Assembly: GCF_022548875.1 (NCBI RefSeq)
Contig: NZ_JAKZEW010000038.1
Span: forward strand, 933 to 36,034
Length of the DNA: 35,102 nt
Direction of reading: 5' to 3'
From: Glycomyces sp. L485
GTDB lineage: Bacteria > Actinomycetota > Actinomycetes > Mycobacteriales > Micromonosporaceae
Shown here piece by piece: positions 6,991-18,214 of the stretch (its first letter is position 1; each line of letters begins with the position of its first letter). The position numbers and the translations under genes are program-made. The notes beneath the pieces are model-generated. The model made no database searches. It saw only the letters and a program-made list of their open reading frames with translations, and was not told the DNA's origin.

Positions 6991-8586
6991 ATGTCCACCT
7001 ACATCATCGTCAGCAAGATCGACTTCTCCTGGCCCGACGGCGACTGCGTCTTCGACGGCCTCGACGCCGTCTTCTCCGACGGCCGAACCGCACTGGTCGG
7101 CGACAACGGCACCGGCAAGTCCACACTGCTGCGCATCATCGACGGGCGGCTGAGCCCCGACGCTGGAGCCGTCACCGTCTCCGGCCTCATCGCCTACCTG
7201 CCACAGGACCTGCCGCTGCGCCTGGGCGACACCGTAGAAGACCTCCTCGGCATCACCGGTAAGCGCAAAGCCCTGGACGCCATCGAATCGGGCGACGTCG
7301 ACGAGTCCCACTTCGCCGTCATCGGCGAAGACTGGGACTTCCTCGAACGCGCCCGCCTCACCCTCGACGAGCTCGGGCTCGACCACATCGGACTCGACCG
7401 CGTCGTCGGCACGCTCTCCGGCGGTGAGTCCATGCTGGTCGGCCTCGCCGGAAAACTCGTTCTGCGGCCCGACGTGCTGCTGCTCGACGAGCCGTCCAAC
7501 AATCTGGACGGCTCGGCCAGGGCCCGCCTGTACGAGGCGATCCGCCGCTTCCCCGGCACGCTCCTGGTCGTCAGCCACGACCGTGCACTGCTCGAACACG
7601 TCGACGCGGTCGCCGAACTCTACCGAGGCGGGATCCGCACCTTCGAAGGGAACTTCGACGACTACGAGCGGGCCATCGCGATCGAGCAGGGGGCCGCCGA
7701 ACGGGCCGTGCGCGAGGCCAAATCCGAGCTGAAGAAGCAGAAGCGCGAGTTCGTCGAGATGCAGACCAAGCTCGCACGCCGTGAGAAGGCCGGCAAGACG
7801 AAGTACGCCGACGGTCCCGCGATCATCCGCAACGCCAAGAAGAGCCAAGGCGAGGCGACCGCCGGGCGCCTCAAGACCGCGATGGCCGAGGACGTCGCCG
7901 AGGCCAAAGAGGAATTCGAGGCCGCCAAGTCGGAGGTCCGCGACGACGCGAACATCGCGATCGACCTGCCCGAGACCTCGGTCGGCCCGCACCGCGAGAT
8001 CGCCCGCGTCGAGGGCCTCAAGGCCGCCGACCTGTACGGAGACGGCATCGACCTGCACCTGCGCGGGCCCGAGCGCGTCGGGCTCACCGGCGACAACGGT
8101 TCGGGGAAGACCACGCTGCTGCGCGCCGTCGCCGAAGCCGCCCGCGTCCCGCACGGCTTCCTGACCCAGAGCCTGGAGTTCCTCGACGACGAACGCAGCG
8201 TCCTCGACAACGTCCGATCGCGGGCCCCCGAGGCCGACTTGACCCTGCTGCGGACCCGCCTCGCTCGCTTCCTGCTGCGCGGCGACGCGGTCTTCCACCC
8301 CGTCGGCACTCTGTCCGGCGGGGAGCGGTTGCGCGTCGCGCTGGCCGTGGTCCTGTCGGCCCGGCCCGCGCCGCACCTGCTCCTGCTCGACGAGCCGACG
8401 AACAACCTCGACATGGCCTCGACCAGGCAGCTCCAGCAGGCGTTGTCCGCCTACGAGGGTGCGCTGGTCGTCGTCAGCCACGACGAGGCGTTCCTCGACC
8501 GGCTGGGCCTCACACGCCGCGTCCGCCTCGAACGCGGAGCGGGGATAGTGGCGGACACGACGCCTGACATCCAACAAACCGCCTGA
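6991..8586 (+). CDS. ABC-F subfamily ATPase (ribosome-associated, possible antibiotic protection)
   Basis: The 531-residue protein has two ATP-binding cassettes and no membrane segments, which defines ABC-F proteins that act on the ribosomal E site. Cassette 1 has Walker A GDNGTGKST (37-45), signature LSGGE (142-146) and Walker B ending LLLDEPSNNLD (163-173). Cassette 2 has GDNGSGKTT (367-375), LSGGE (441-445) and LLLDEPTNNLD (464-474). A charged linker (about 225-330), rich in Lys, Arg and Glu, joins them; this is the part that reaches toward the peptidyl-transferase centre. There is no EttA-like arm insertion and no Uup-like C-terminal coiled coil, so a resistance or translation-rescue role is more likely than EttA or Uup function. 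The start is ATG at 6991 with GAGAAGGA nine bases upstream. Drug specificity cannot be read from sequence. Confidence 0.9.
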   Translation: MSTYIIVSKIDFSWPDGDCVFDGLDAVFSDGRTALVGDNGTGKSTLLRIIDGRLSPDAGAVTVSGLIAYLPQDLPLRLGDTVEDLLGITGKRKALDAIESGDVDESHFAVIGEDWDFLERARLTLDELGLDHIGLDRVVGTLSGGESMLVGLAGKLVLRPDVLLLDEPSNNLDGSARARLYEAIRRFPGTLLVVSHDRALLEHVDAVAELYRGGIRTFEGNFDDYERAIAIEQGAAERAVREAKSELKKQKREFVEMQTKLARREKAGKTKYADGPAIIRNAKKSQGEATAGRLKTAMAEDVAEAKEEFEAAKSEVRDDANIAIDLPETSVGPHREIARVEGLKAADLYGDGIDLHLRGPERVGLTGDNGSGKTTLLRAVAEAARVPHGFLTQSLEFLDDERSVLDNVRSRAPEADLTLLRTRLARFLLRGDAVFHPVGTLSGGERLRVALAVVLSARPAPHLLLLDEPTNNLDMASTRQLQQALSAYEGALVVVSHDEAFLDRLGLTRRVRLERGAGIVADTTPDIQQTA

Positions 8587-8607
8587 CCGGGCGCCGATAC
8601 TGCACGG

Positions 8608-9099
8608 GTGAGAATCGCAGTGATCGCCGCGGCCGCCGTCCTCGCGACGGCGGCCGGATGCGGCTCCGATGCCGACGAGCCCGCCCTCGACGAGACCCGC
8701 ACCACGGCCCTGTCGGTCCTGACCGGCTGGGACGAGATCTACCCCGACGCCTCGGGGACCGCCGAGATGTCGATCGGCGAGGGCACCAGGGTCGACCTCG
8801 CCGTCGCCGACCTGGAGCCCAACACCGATTACACCGCGCACGTCCACGACGCCGCGTGCGACCACGAGCCGCCCGGCGGCGAGCACTGGACGGCCGACCC
8901 AGACGAGGGCGAGTCGGAGGCCAACGAGATCCACCTTGCCTTCCGCACCAACGACCGCGGTATCGGCGAAGCCTTCGCCAACTCCGACCTCGTCGCCGAC
9001 GACCGGGCCAGAAGCGTTGTCGTCCACACCAGCGCTTCGGACGCGCTCATGGAGCACATGAGTTCGGACCGCATCCTCTGCGGCGACTTCGACCGGTAA
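8608..9099 (+). CDS. Cu-Zn superoxide dismutase-like lipoprotein, zinc site degenerate
   Basis: The 163-residue product has a lipoprotein signal ending ATAAGC (lipid Cys18). The body resembles a small SodC domain. The copper ligands appear kept: His78 and His80 in HVH, His93 in GGEHW, and His140 in SVVVH. Cys84 and Cys158 (in RILCG) match the structural disulfide. Of the usual zinc ligands only His93 and His109 remain; the third His and the Asp are not found. The active-site Arg, normally in a Gly-Asn-Ala-Gly-x-Arg stretch, is also not evident. It may be a copper-only SOD, as in Mycobacterium, or a copper-binding relative without dismutase activity. The start is GTG at 8608. There is no Shine-Dalgarno; GATACT (8596-8601) sits six bases upstream, suggesting a leaderless mRNA. 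Confidence 0.7.
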   Translation: MRIAVIAAAAVLATAAGCGSDADEPALDETRTTALSVLTGWDEIYPDASGTAEMSIGEGTRVDLAVADLEPNTDYTAHVHDAACDHEPPGGEHWTADPDEGESEANEIHLAFRTNDRGIGEAFANSDLVADDRARSVVVHTSASDALMEHMSSDRILCGDFDR

Positions 9100-9168
9100 C
9101 GACGCGGCCGACCGGCCGAAAATCCCGTGGCGTGCGGCTCGATCGCTCGCGTATCCTTGACGATCGTC

Positions 9169-13059
<3,891 letters not shown>

Positions 13060-13306
13060 CGGGGAAGCACCAGCCTGGCCCGACGTCCGCCGGTTCGAAC
13101 GCGAGCGCCCCGGAACGTCGGCTCCGAGTGTCAGACTGGCGGGACAAGATCTTTTCGAACCGGGCCCCGTCCGCGCCGCCACCGGCGAAAACCGGATGCC
13201 GCGGCGCAGCCGGTGTGACAGCATTACCTATCGCCCTCGCGACGGTAGAGGCCCGGAATCCCGTCTTCTGAACCGGCACTGCGGACGTATCCACAAGGAG
13301 GACGAC

Positions 13307-14317
13307 GTGTCGCATGACAACGCCGTAGAAACCGACGGACTCACCAAGAACTTCGGCACCCTCGTCGCCGTCGACCGCATCGACGTCAGCGCCCGAGCCG
13401 GCACCGTGCTCGGCGTCCTCGGCCCGAACGGCGCCGGGAAGACCACCGTGGTGCGGATGCTCGCCACACTCTCCGCGCCCACCGCCGGAACCGCCCGCGT
13501 CGGCGGCTTCGACATCGTTCGCGACGGCGCGCGCGTCCGCTCCCTCATAGGCCTGACCGGCCAGTTCGCCGGCGTCGACGAACTCCTCACCGGCGAAGAG
13601 AATCTGCTGTTCATCGGCAGGCTCCTCGGGAAGCCGCGCGGTGAGGCGAGAAGCCGCGCCCGCGAACTTCTCGCCCAGTTCCACCTCGACGACGCCGCCG
13701 ACCGGGCCGTGAAGACCTACTCGGGAGGTATGCGCCGACGCCTGGACCTAGCGGCGAGCCTCGTCGGGAGGCCGCCGATCCTGTTCCTCGACGAGCCCAC
13801 CACCGGCCTCGACCCTCGAGCCCGCGGCGAGCTGTGGGACATCGTCCGGAACCTCGTCGGCGGCGGCACCACCGTGCTGCTCACCACCCAGTACCTGGAG
13901 GAAGCCGACCAGCTGGCCGACGACATCGTGGTCATCGACCACGGCAAGGTCATCGCCACCGGCACGCCGAACCAGCTCAAGGCCAAGATCGGCGGCCAGA
14001 CGCTGCGGATCCAGCCCGACGACCCGACACACGTCGAGACGGTGCGGGCGCTCATCGCCGAGAGCCACGCCGACCTGGACCCGCTCATCGAAGGCTCCGC
14101 GGTCACCGTCGGGGTCAACGACGACGCGATCATGCCCGTCATCGCCGCGACACTCCAGTCGAGGGGCATCGCGCTCACCGACTTCCACCTGGGCCTGTCG
14201 AGCCTGGACGAGGTGTTCTTGACGCTCACCGGCCACCGCGCCGAGACCGACGATGAGGCGAGCGAGGCGAAGCCGGATCCCGACTCTGCGAGCGTCGCCG
14301 AAGAGGAGACGAAATGA
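13307..14317 (+). CDS. DrrA-family daunorubicin-type ABC exporter, ATP-binding subunit
   Basis: The 336-residue ATPase carries Walker A GPNGAGKTT (39-47), a Gln-loop region near 86, signature YSGGM (138-142), Walker B ILFLDEP (158-164) and the DrrA-type C-terminal segment with LDEVFLTLTGH. It pairs with the ABC-2 permease encoded next, whose ATG overlaps its TGA. Such pairs export hydrophobic drugs or lipids; here the substrate is unknown. I chose GTG at 13307 because AAGGAGG (13295-13301) lies five bases upstream. An ATG at 13196 would add 37 residues of atypical sequence. The acidic C-terminal tail (about 317-336) is probably a flexible end. No adjacent regulator gene is present. Confidence 0.9.
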   Translation: MSHDNAVETDGLTKNFGTLVAVDRIDVSARAGTVLGVLGPNGAGKTTVVRMLATLSAPTAGTARVGGFDIVRDGARVRSLIGLTGQFAGVDELLTGEENLLFIGRLLGKPRGEARSRARELLAQFHLDDAADRAVKTYSGGMRRRLDLAASLVGRPPILFLDEPTTGLDPRARGELWDIVRNLVGGGTTVLLTTQYLEEADQLADDIVVIDHGKVIATGTPNQLKAKIGGQTLRIQPDDPTHVETVRALIAESHADLDPLIEGSAVTVGVNDDAIMPVIAATLQSRGIALTDFHLGLSSLDEVFLTLTGHRAETDDEASEAKPDPDSASVAEEETK

Positions 14318-15123
14318 CGACCGCGACACTGGATGCCCCGGCAGAGGTCGCGGGCCGGCCCGGGCCGGGCGCCACGTTGAGCCAGATCATGTCGATGGCC
14401 TGGCGCCAGATGGTCCGCATCAAGCACAACCCGTTCGAACTGGTGGACCTGTCGCTCTCGCCGGTCATGTTCCTGCTGCTGTTCGTCTACGTCTTCGGCG
14501 GGCAGATGGCCGGCTCGACCAGCGTGTACCTCCAGTACGTGCTGGGCGGCCTGATCGCGCAGAACGCGATCTTCCTGACCATGTACACCGGCACAGGCAT
14601 CAACGCAGACCTACGCAAAGGCGTCTACGACCGGTTCAGGTCGCTGCCGATCGCGCGCTCGGCGCCGCTGGCGGGCAAGATATTCGCCGACATGTTCAAG
14701 CAGGTCTGGTCGATCGCGATCATGCTCGTGCTGGGCCTGCTCATGGGCTTCGAACTGCGCAGCCTGAGCGGGGCGGTCTTCGCGACCCTCGTGCTGGTGA
14801 TGTTCGCTCTGGCGATCTCGTGGTTCTCGGTCTTGGCGGGCGTCCTCGCCGACTCGGAGGAGAAGGTGCAGATCTACGCGTTCGTGGTGATCATGCCGCT
14901 GACCTTCACCTCCGATGCGTTCGTGCGGGTCGAGACGCTGCCGGGGCCGCTGGAGGCGTGGGCCGAGGTCAACCCGGTTTCGCACCTTGCCCGGACGATG
15001 CGCGGGCTCCTCTCGGAGGGACCGGTGGCGGAGCCGCTGCTGTGGACCTCGGTCTGGGCCGTGGCGCTCCTGGCGGTCACGGCCCCGCTGGCGATGCGCG
15101 CCTACAAGAAGAAGATGATCTGA
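14314..15123 (+). CDS. DrrB-family ABC-2 type permease subunit
   Basis: This 269-residue membrane protein has six predicted hydrophobic spans and the ABC-2 pattern, including the conserved region around YDRFRSLPIARSAPL (about 108-122) that precedes the second half. It is the channel partner of the preceding ATPase: the two genes overlap by 4 bp (ATGA), so translation is coupled. The C-terminus ends in a short Lys-rich tail, as usual. Its stop codon lies inside the first codons of a toxin-gene remnant (15120-15161), so an old rearrangement joined the two. Confidence 0.9.
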   Translation: MTTATLDAPAEVAGRPGPGATLSQIMSMAWRQMVRIKHNPFELVDLSLSPVMFLLLFVYVFGGQMAGSTSVYLQYVLGGLIAQNAIFLTMYTGTGINADLRKGVYDRFRSLPIARSAPLAGKIFADMFKQVWSIAIMLVLGLLMGFELRSLSGAVFATLVLVMFALAISWFSVLAGVLADSEEKVQIYAFVVIMPLTFTSDAFVRVETLPGPLEAWAEVNPVSHLARTMRGLLSEGPVAEPLLWTSVWAVALLAVTAPLAMRAYKKKMI

Positions 15124-15161
15124 CCGCTGAGTGGGATGTGGCGATCGTTGACTACCACTAG
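15120..15161 (+). pseudogene. HigB-like toxin C-terminal remnant
   Basis: In the frame one base upstream of the drrB stop codon, 13 codons and a TAG read LTAEWDVAIVDYH. This resembles the conserved end of HigB/RelE-type toxins, which commonly finish in DVEIVDYH. The rest of the toxin gene is absent, because drrB occupies the upstream DNA. It is directly followed by a HigA-like start (15184), in the order of intact higBA loci. A fragment this short could be chance, but the order and the 22-bp gap argue against it. Confidence 0.6.
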
Positions 15162-15183
15162 ATCGAACGAGGAGGGGAAGGCG

Positions 15184-15264
15184 ATGGCCGAGGCATTGAT
15201 GCCGCCGATTCACCCGGGGGAGATCCTGGCCGAGGAGTTCCTGGAGCCGCTCGGCATAGCGTGA
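15184..15264 (+). pseudogene. HigA-like antitoxin N-terminal remnant (26 codons)
   Basis: An ATG with GAGGAGGGG upstream opens a 26-codon frame reading PPIHPGEILAEEFLEPLGIA before TGA. The PPxHPGEIL...FLEPLGI pattern is the start of HigA/XRE antitoxins, normally followed by a helix-turn-helix of about 70 residues. No helix-turn-helix continues in any frame before the next gene, so the 3' part is lost. It could still be translated as a short peptide. Confidence 0.7.
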
Positions 15265-15349
15265 CCGATTGGGGCGGGATCTGCTTCGGATCGAGCCGTT
15301 CGCGGCCGCGTAGAGGGAGCGAAAGGCTCGATGCCGGTCTCGGGTCAGG

Positions 15350-16258
15350 TCAGATTCGGACGAGTTCGGGGCGGGGAGCCGGCTCGGCCGGTCGGGGGCG
15401 GCGGAGCTTGACCTGGAGTTGCGCCGCCACCGTGGCGGCCAGGGCAACGACGAAGCCCGCCGTCTGCCAGACGGTGAAGGTTTCGCCGAGCACCAGCCAG
15501 CCGACGAACGCGGCCGTGAGCGGCGCGAACAGCCCCAGGAAGCTCAGCGGCACCACCGACAGCCTCCCGATGCCCCTGAACCACAGCCAGTAGCCCAGCG
15601 CCGTGTTCACCAGGCCCAGGTAGACGTATCCGGCGACATTGGCGCCTGTGAAAGCGGGCAGGCCGCCTTCGAACAGGAACGCCACCGGCAGGAGCAGCAG
15701 GCCCCCGGCCGTCAGCTGCCAGCCGGCCAGCGCCGCCGGGCCGGCCCCGCGCGGCAGTCCCCAGCGCTTGGTCAGCACGGTCGAGGTCGCCATCGAGACC
15801 GCGCCGCCGATACCCGCGATCACCCCGATCGTGTCGAGCCTGGCTTCGGCTGTCAGCACCACCAGGCTCACGCCCGCGACTCCGGCCAGGCCGAGCAGCC
15901 AGGTGCGCAGGCGGACATTCTGGTTCAGGATGAGGATCGTCGCCCCGGCCGTCGCCAGCGGTCCTACGGCAGCGGCGACCGCCGCGACCCCGCCTGGGAG
16001 CCGGTATGCCGCCAGGAAGAGCAGGGCGAAGAAGGCCGCGATATTGAGTGTGCCGATGACGCCGGCCTTCCACCACCATTCGCCTCGCGGGAGTCTTCGT
16101 GCGAAGAGCATGAGCAGGAGCCCGGCCGGGAGCGCCCGCAGCAGCGCGGTCAGCATGGGCCGGTCCGGCGGGAGGAACTCGGTGGTCACCAGGTACGTGG
16201 TGCCCCACATGGCGGGGGCCAGGGCGGTCAGGACGATGTCGCGGGCGCGGGTGGCCAT
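15350..16258 (-). CDS. EamA-family (DMT superfamily) transporter
   Basis: The 302-residue protein has ten hydrophobic spans in two EamA repeats (about 8-135 and 147-285) and a short basic, Pro-rich tail. Such proteins export amino acids or metabolites, and some act as drug exporters. The start is ATG at 16258 with GGAGG seven bases upstream. The gene diverges from a marR gene with palindromic operators between them, so it is probably the regulator's target. The minus-strand promoter TTGATA (16317-16312), 16-bp spacer, TAAACT (16295-16290) is overlapped by these palindromes. Substrate is unknown. Confidence 0.88.
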   Translation of the reverse strand: MATRARDIVLTALAPAMWGTTYLVTTEFLPPDRPMLTALLRALPAGLLLMLFARRLPRGEWWWKAGVIGTLNIAAFFALLFLAAYRLPGGVAAVAAAVGPLATAGATILILNQNVRLRTWLLGLAGVAGVSLVVLTAEARLDTIGVIAGIGGAVSMATSTVLTKRWGLPRGAGPAALAGWQLTAGGLLLLPVAFLFEGGLPAFTGANVAGYVYLGLVNTALGYWLWFRGIGRLSVVPLSFLGLFAPLTAAFVGWLVLGETFTVWQTAGFVVALAATVAAQLQVKLRRPRPAEPAPRPELVRI

Positions 16259-16272
16259 GGGGTCGCCTCCAG

Positions 16273-16318
16273 GTAGCTTGACTATAAGTAGTTTATCGTC
16301 AAGCTACTTGATATCAAG
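16273..16318. promoter_or_regulatory. MarR-type operators in the eamA/marR divergent promoter
   Basis: Two inverted repeats lie together. GTAGCTTGAC (16273-16282) and GTCAAGCTAC (16298-16307) form a perfect 10-bp repeat with a 15-base centre, and CTTGATATCAAG (16307-16318) is a perfect 12-bp palindrome. Both use the CTTGA half-site. The eamA -35 and -10 boxes overlap them, so a bound dimer would block transcription. MarR proteins usually bind palindromes of 16-20 bp like these. Confidence 0.7.
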
Positions 16319-16373
16319 ATACTTGGCCGCGAGTTACATCACGACGAGGTACTTCAACAACGTTCTGGCTGGT

Positions 16374-16388
16374 GGGACACAATGTCCC
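16374..16388 (+). promoter_or_regulatory. Inverted repeat next to the marR start codon
   Basis: GGGACA and TGTCCC flank CAA and end one base before the marR ATG at 16390. In DNA it could be an operator; in mRNA it could fold next to the start codon and limit initiation. No good Shine-Dalgarno is seen for marR. Confidence 0.4.
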
Positions 16389-16389
16389 C

Positions 16390-16893
16390 ATGACAGAAGA
16401 CGCGGTCGACCGCATAGTCGAGCAGTGGCACCGGGAACTGCCAGAGCTCGAACTCGAGTCCATGGCCACCTTCGGGCGCATACACCGCGTCTCCCAGAAC
16501 CTCAGCGCGCGCCTGGCCGCGACCTTCGCCGAGCACGGCATCGGCCGCACCGAGTTCGACGTCCTGGCCAGTCTCCGCCGCTCGGGCGAGCCGTTCGTGC
16601 TCTCGCCCAAGCAGATCAGCGCCAGCCTCATGCTCTCCTCGGGCGGGCTCACCGGCCGCCTCGACAAGCTCGAACGTGCCGGGCTCATCGAGCGGCTCCC
16701 CGACCCCGACGACCGGCGGGGCCTGAAGGTCCGCATGACCGATGCGGGAAGGACTGCGATCGAGGGTGCCGTGCGGGCCGCCCTGGAGGTCCAACGCGAG
16801 GCGCTCGCGGTACTGAACCAGAAGGAGTGCGAGGAACTCGGAGCGCTCCTGCGCAAGCTCCACGCCGGATTCGAGGATCAGCCGTTGGGTTGA
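16390..16893 (+). CDS. MarR-family transcriptional regulator
   Basis: The 167-residue protein shows the MarR layout: a dimerising N-terminal helix, a winged helix-turn-helix (about 55-115) with the conserved sequence LSSGGLTGRLDKLERAGLIER and the wing DPDDRRGLKVRMTDAG, then C-terminal dimer helices. It probably represses itself and the divergent EamA exporter until a ligand binds. I take ATG at 16390. An in-frame GTG at 16372 would add six residues, and neither start has a clear ribosome-binding site. Confidence 0.9.
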   Translation: MTEDAVDRIVEQWHRELPELELESMATFGRIHRVSQNLSARLAATFAEHGIGRTEFDVLASLRRSGEPFVLSPKQISASLMLSSGGLTGRLDKLERAGLIERLPDPDDRRGLKVRMTDAGRTAIEGAVRAALEVQREALAVLNQKECEELGALLRKLHAGFEDQPLG

Positions 16894-17045
16894 CCGCCCT
16901 TTCGACGTACGCCTCCGGCTCCGCCTGCAGGATCGATGTCCCGGTCGGCGGCGAACGCCGTGTGGACGTGGTCGCGGAAGACTTCGCCGAAGCGGTTGAG
17001 GTGCTCGACGGTGGGCCGCTGCCCGGCCTGCCGCAGGCACTTCGT
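16878..17045 (-). pseudogene. Coding-like 55-codon extension behind the MBL amber codon
   Basis: Past the TAG of the MBL gene (17048-17046) the same frame stays open for 55 codons to TGA at 16880-16878. The first 37 or so codons have near-uniform G/C third positions and read plausible helix-like sequence such as RPTVEHLNRFGEVFRDHVHT; the bias fades toward the end. This looks like protein sequence cut off by one stop codon, or the tail of a lost gene fused to the MBL gene. It overlaps the marR 3' end by 16 bp. I do not recognise the fragment. Confidence 0.4.
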
Positions 17046-17969
17046 CTATTCGCCGTCGGCGTCCACGATGCAATCGGTGGCGTCGTAGACGTGGACGGGC
17101 GCCCACGGGGCCTGCGCCGAATCGGCCCGCGCGGGCGGTTCGGGAACCGGCGACGGGAGCGGTGGCGAGGAGAGGAGCCGGCCGCGTTCGATCGCGGTGC
17201 GCATCGTCTCGGAGTCGAAGGGGGCGTTCTCGGCGGCCTCGTCGGCCGAGATCAGGCCCCTGGCGACTTCGCCGCACAGCCTCGCCACCTCGGCCATGTC
17301 GCGGACCCGGCTCCTGGCCCACCGGTAGTCGGCCGGGTCGCCGTGTCCGGGCACGACCGCCTTCGGCCTCCAGCTCAACAAGGGCTCCACGGCCTGCGGC
17401 CAGTGGTAGGGGAAGGCGTCGCCGTAGGCGGGCGGAGCACCGTTCTCCAGCAGGTCCCCGGCGAACAGCACGCCCGCGTCGGGGACCTCGACGGCCATGT
17501 CGTTGTCGGAGTGCGCTGGGCCGACCTGCCGCAGCACCACGGTCCGCCCGCCCAGGTTCAGCCCGATCGAGCCGGCCACGCGGCGGTTCGGCGGGACCAG
17601 CCGGGAGCGCTCGATGCGCCGTGCGGCTTCCTCGCGGCCCTCGCGGCGGTACTTCGCGGCCCAGGTCTTGCGCTGAGCGTCGCCCGCGCCGATGTACCGG
17701 GCGCCGTCGGCGGCAGCCCAGATCGCGGACTCTCCGAACGCGGAGGTCCCGAACCAGTGGTCGAAGTGGTCGTGCGTGTAGGCGATCTGCCACGGCAGGG
17801 GCGTGAGCTCGCGGATCGAGGTGGCGAAGTCGTGGCCGTGCTCGGCGTCGACGCCGGTGTCGACGACGAGGCAGCAGTCGTCGCCGACGACCAGTCCGAG
17901 CGAGAGGTCCAGCTCCTCGCAGCGCCGGACCCACACTCGGTCGGCCAGCTCCATCCAACGGTCGCCCAT
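17046..17969 (-). CDS. Metallo-beta-lactamase-fold hydrolase
   Basis: From ATG at 17969 the protein has 307 residues. It shows the metal-binding HDHFDH motif in YTHDHFDHWFG, a following His in GPAHSDND, Asp in FAGDL and His in VPGHGD, which together bind two metal ions in this fold. The family includes glyoxalase II-like and other hydrolases; substrate is unknown. The region after the fold (about 255-307) is Pro-rich and variable. An upstream ATG would add 37 residues of low-complexity sequence. I prefer 17969 because TACGAT (17982-17977) sits seven bases before it, a leaderless arrangement. The stop is amber, and coding-like sequence continues behind it. Confidence 0.8.
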   Translation of the reverse strand: MGDRWMELADRVWVRRCEELDLSLGLVVGDDCCLVVDTGVDAEHGHDFATSIRELTPLPWQIAYTHDHFDHWFGTSAFGESAIWAAADGARYIGAGDAQRKTWAAKYRREGREEAARRIERSRLVPPNRRVAGSIGLNLGGRTVVLRQVGPAHSDNDMAVEVPDAGVLFAGDLLENGAPPAYGDAFPYHWPQAVEPLLSWRPKAVVPGHGDPADYRWARSRVRDMAEVARLCGEVARGLISADEAAENAPFDSETMRTAIERGRLLSSPPLPSPVPEPPARADSAQAPWAPVHVYDATDCIVDADGE

Positions 17970-18214
17970 GCGCGCAATCGTATTCGGCCTCGTTCCGGCG
18001 CCGAGTGCCGTGCCGCCATCGGGCGGGGCGGGTGTGACTCCATGACGCCCTGCGGTCGGTCGAAGTGTTCTGTTCGGCACCGCCTGTGATGAGCAGATTT
18101 GCCCGGATATTATGCAACGATTCGATCACGGCATGAGCCGGTGGTTGCGAAATCGGTTCGTGTAAGTTTCCAGGTGAAGCGCCGCCCCATTCTGCACGAA
18201 GGAGTACCTTCCCC

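Noticed and set aside
15639-18089. 816-codon plus-strand open frame across eamA, marR and the MBL gene
   Set aside because: It crosses three unrelated recognised genes and the divergent promoter region, so it cannot be one gene.
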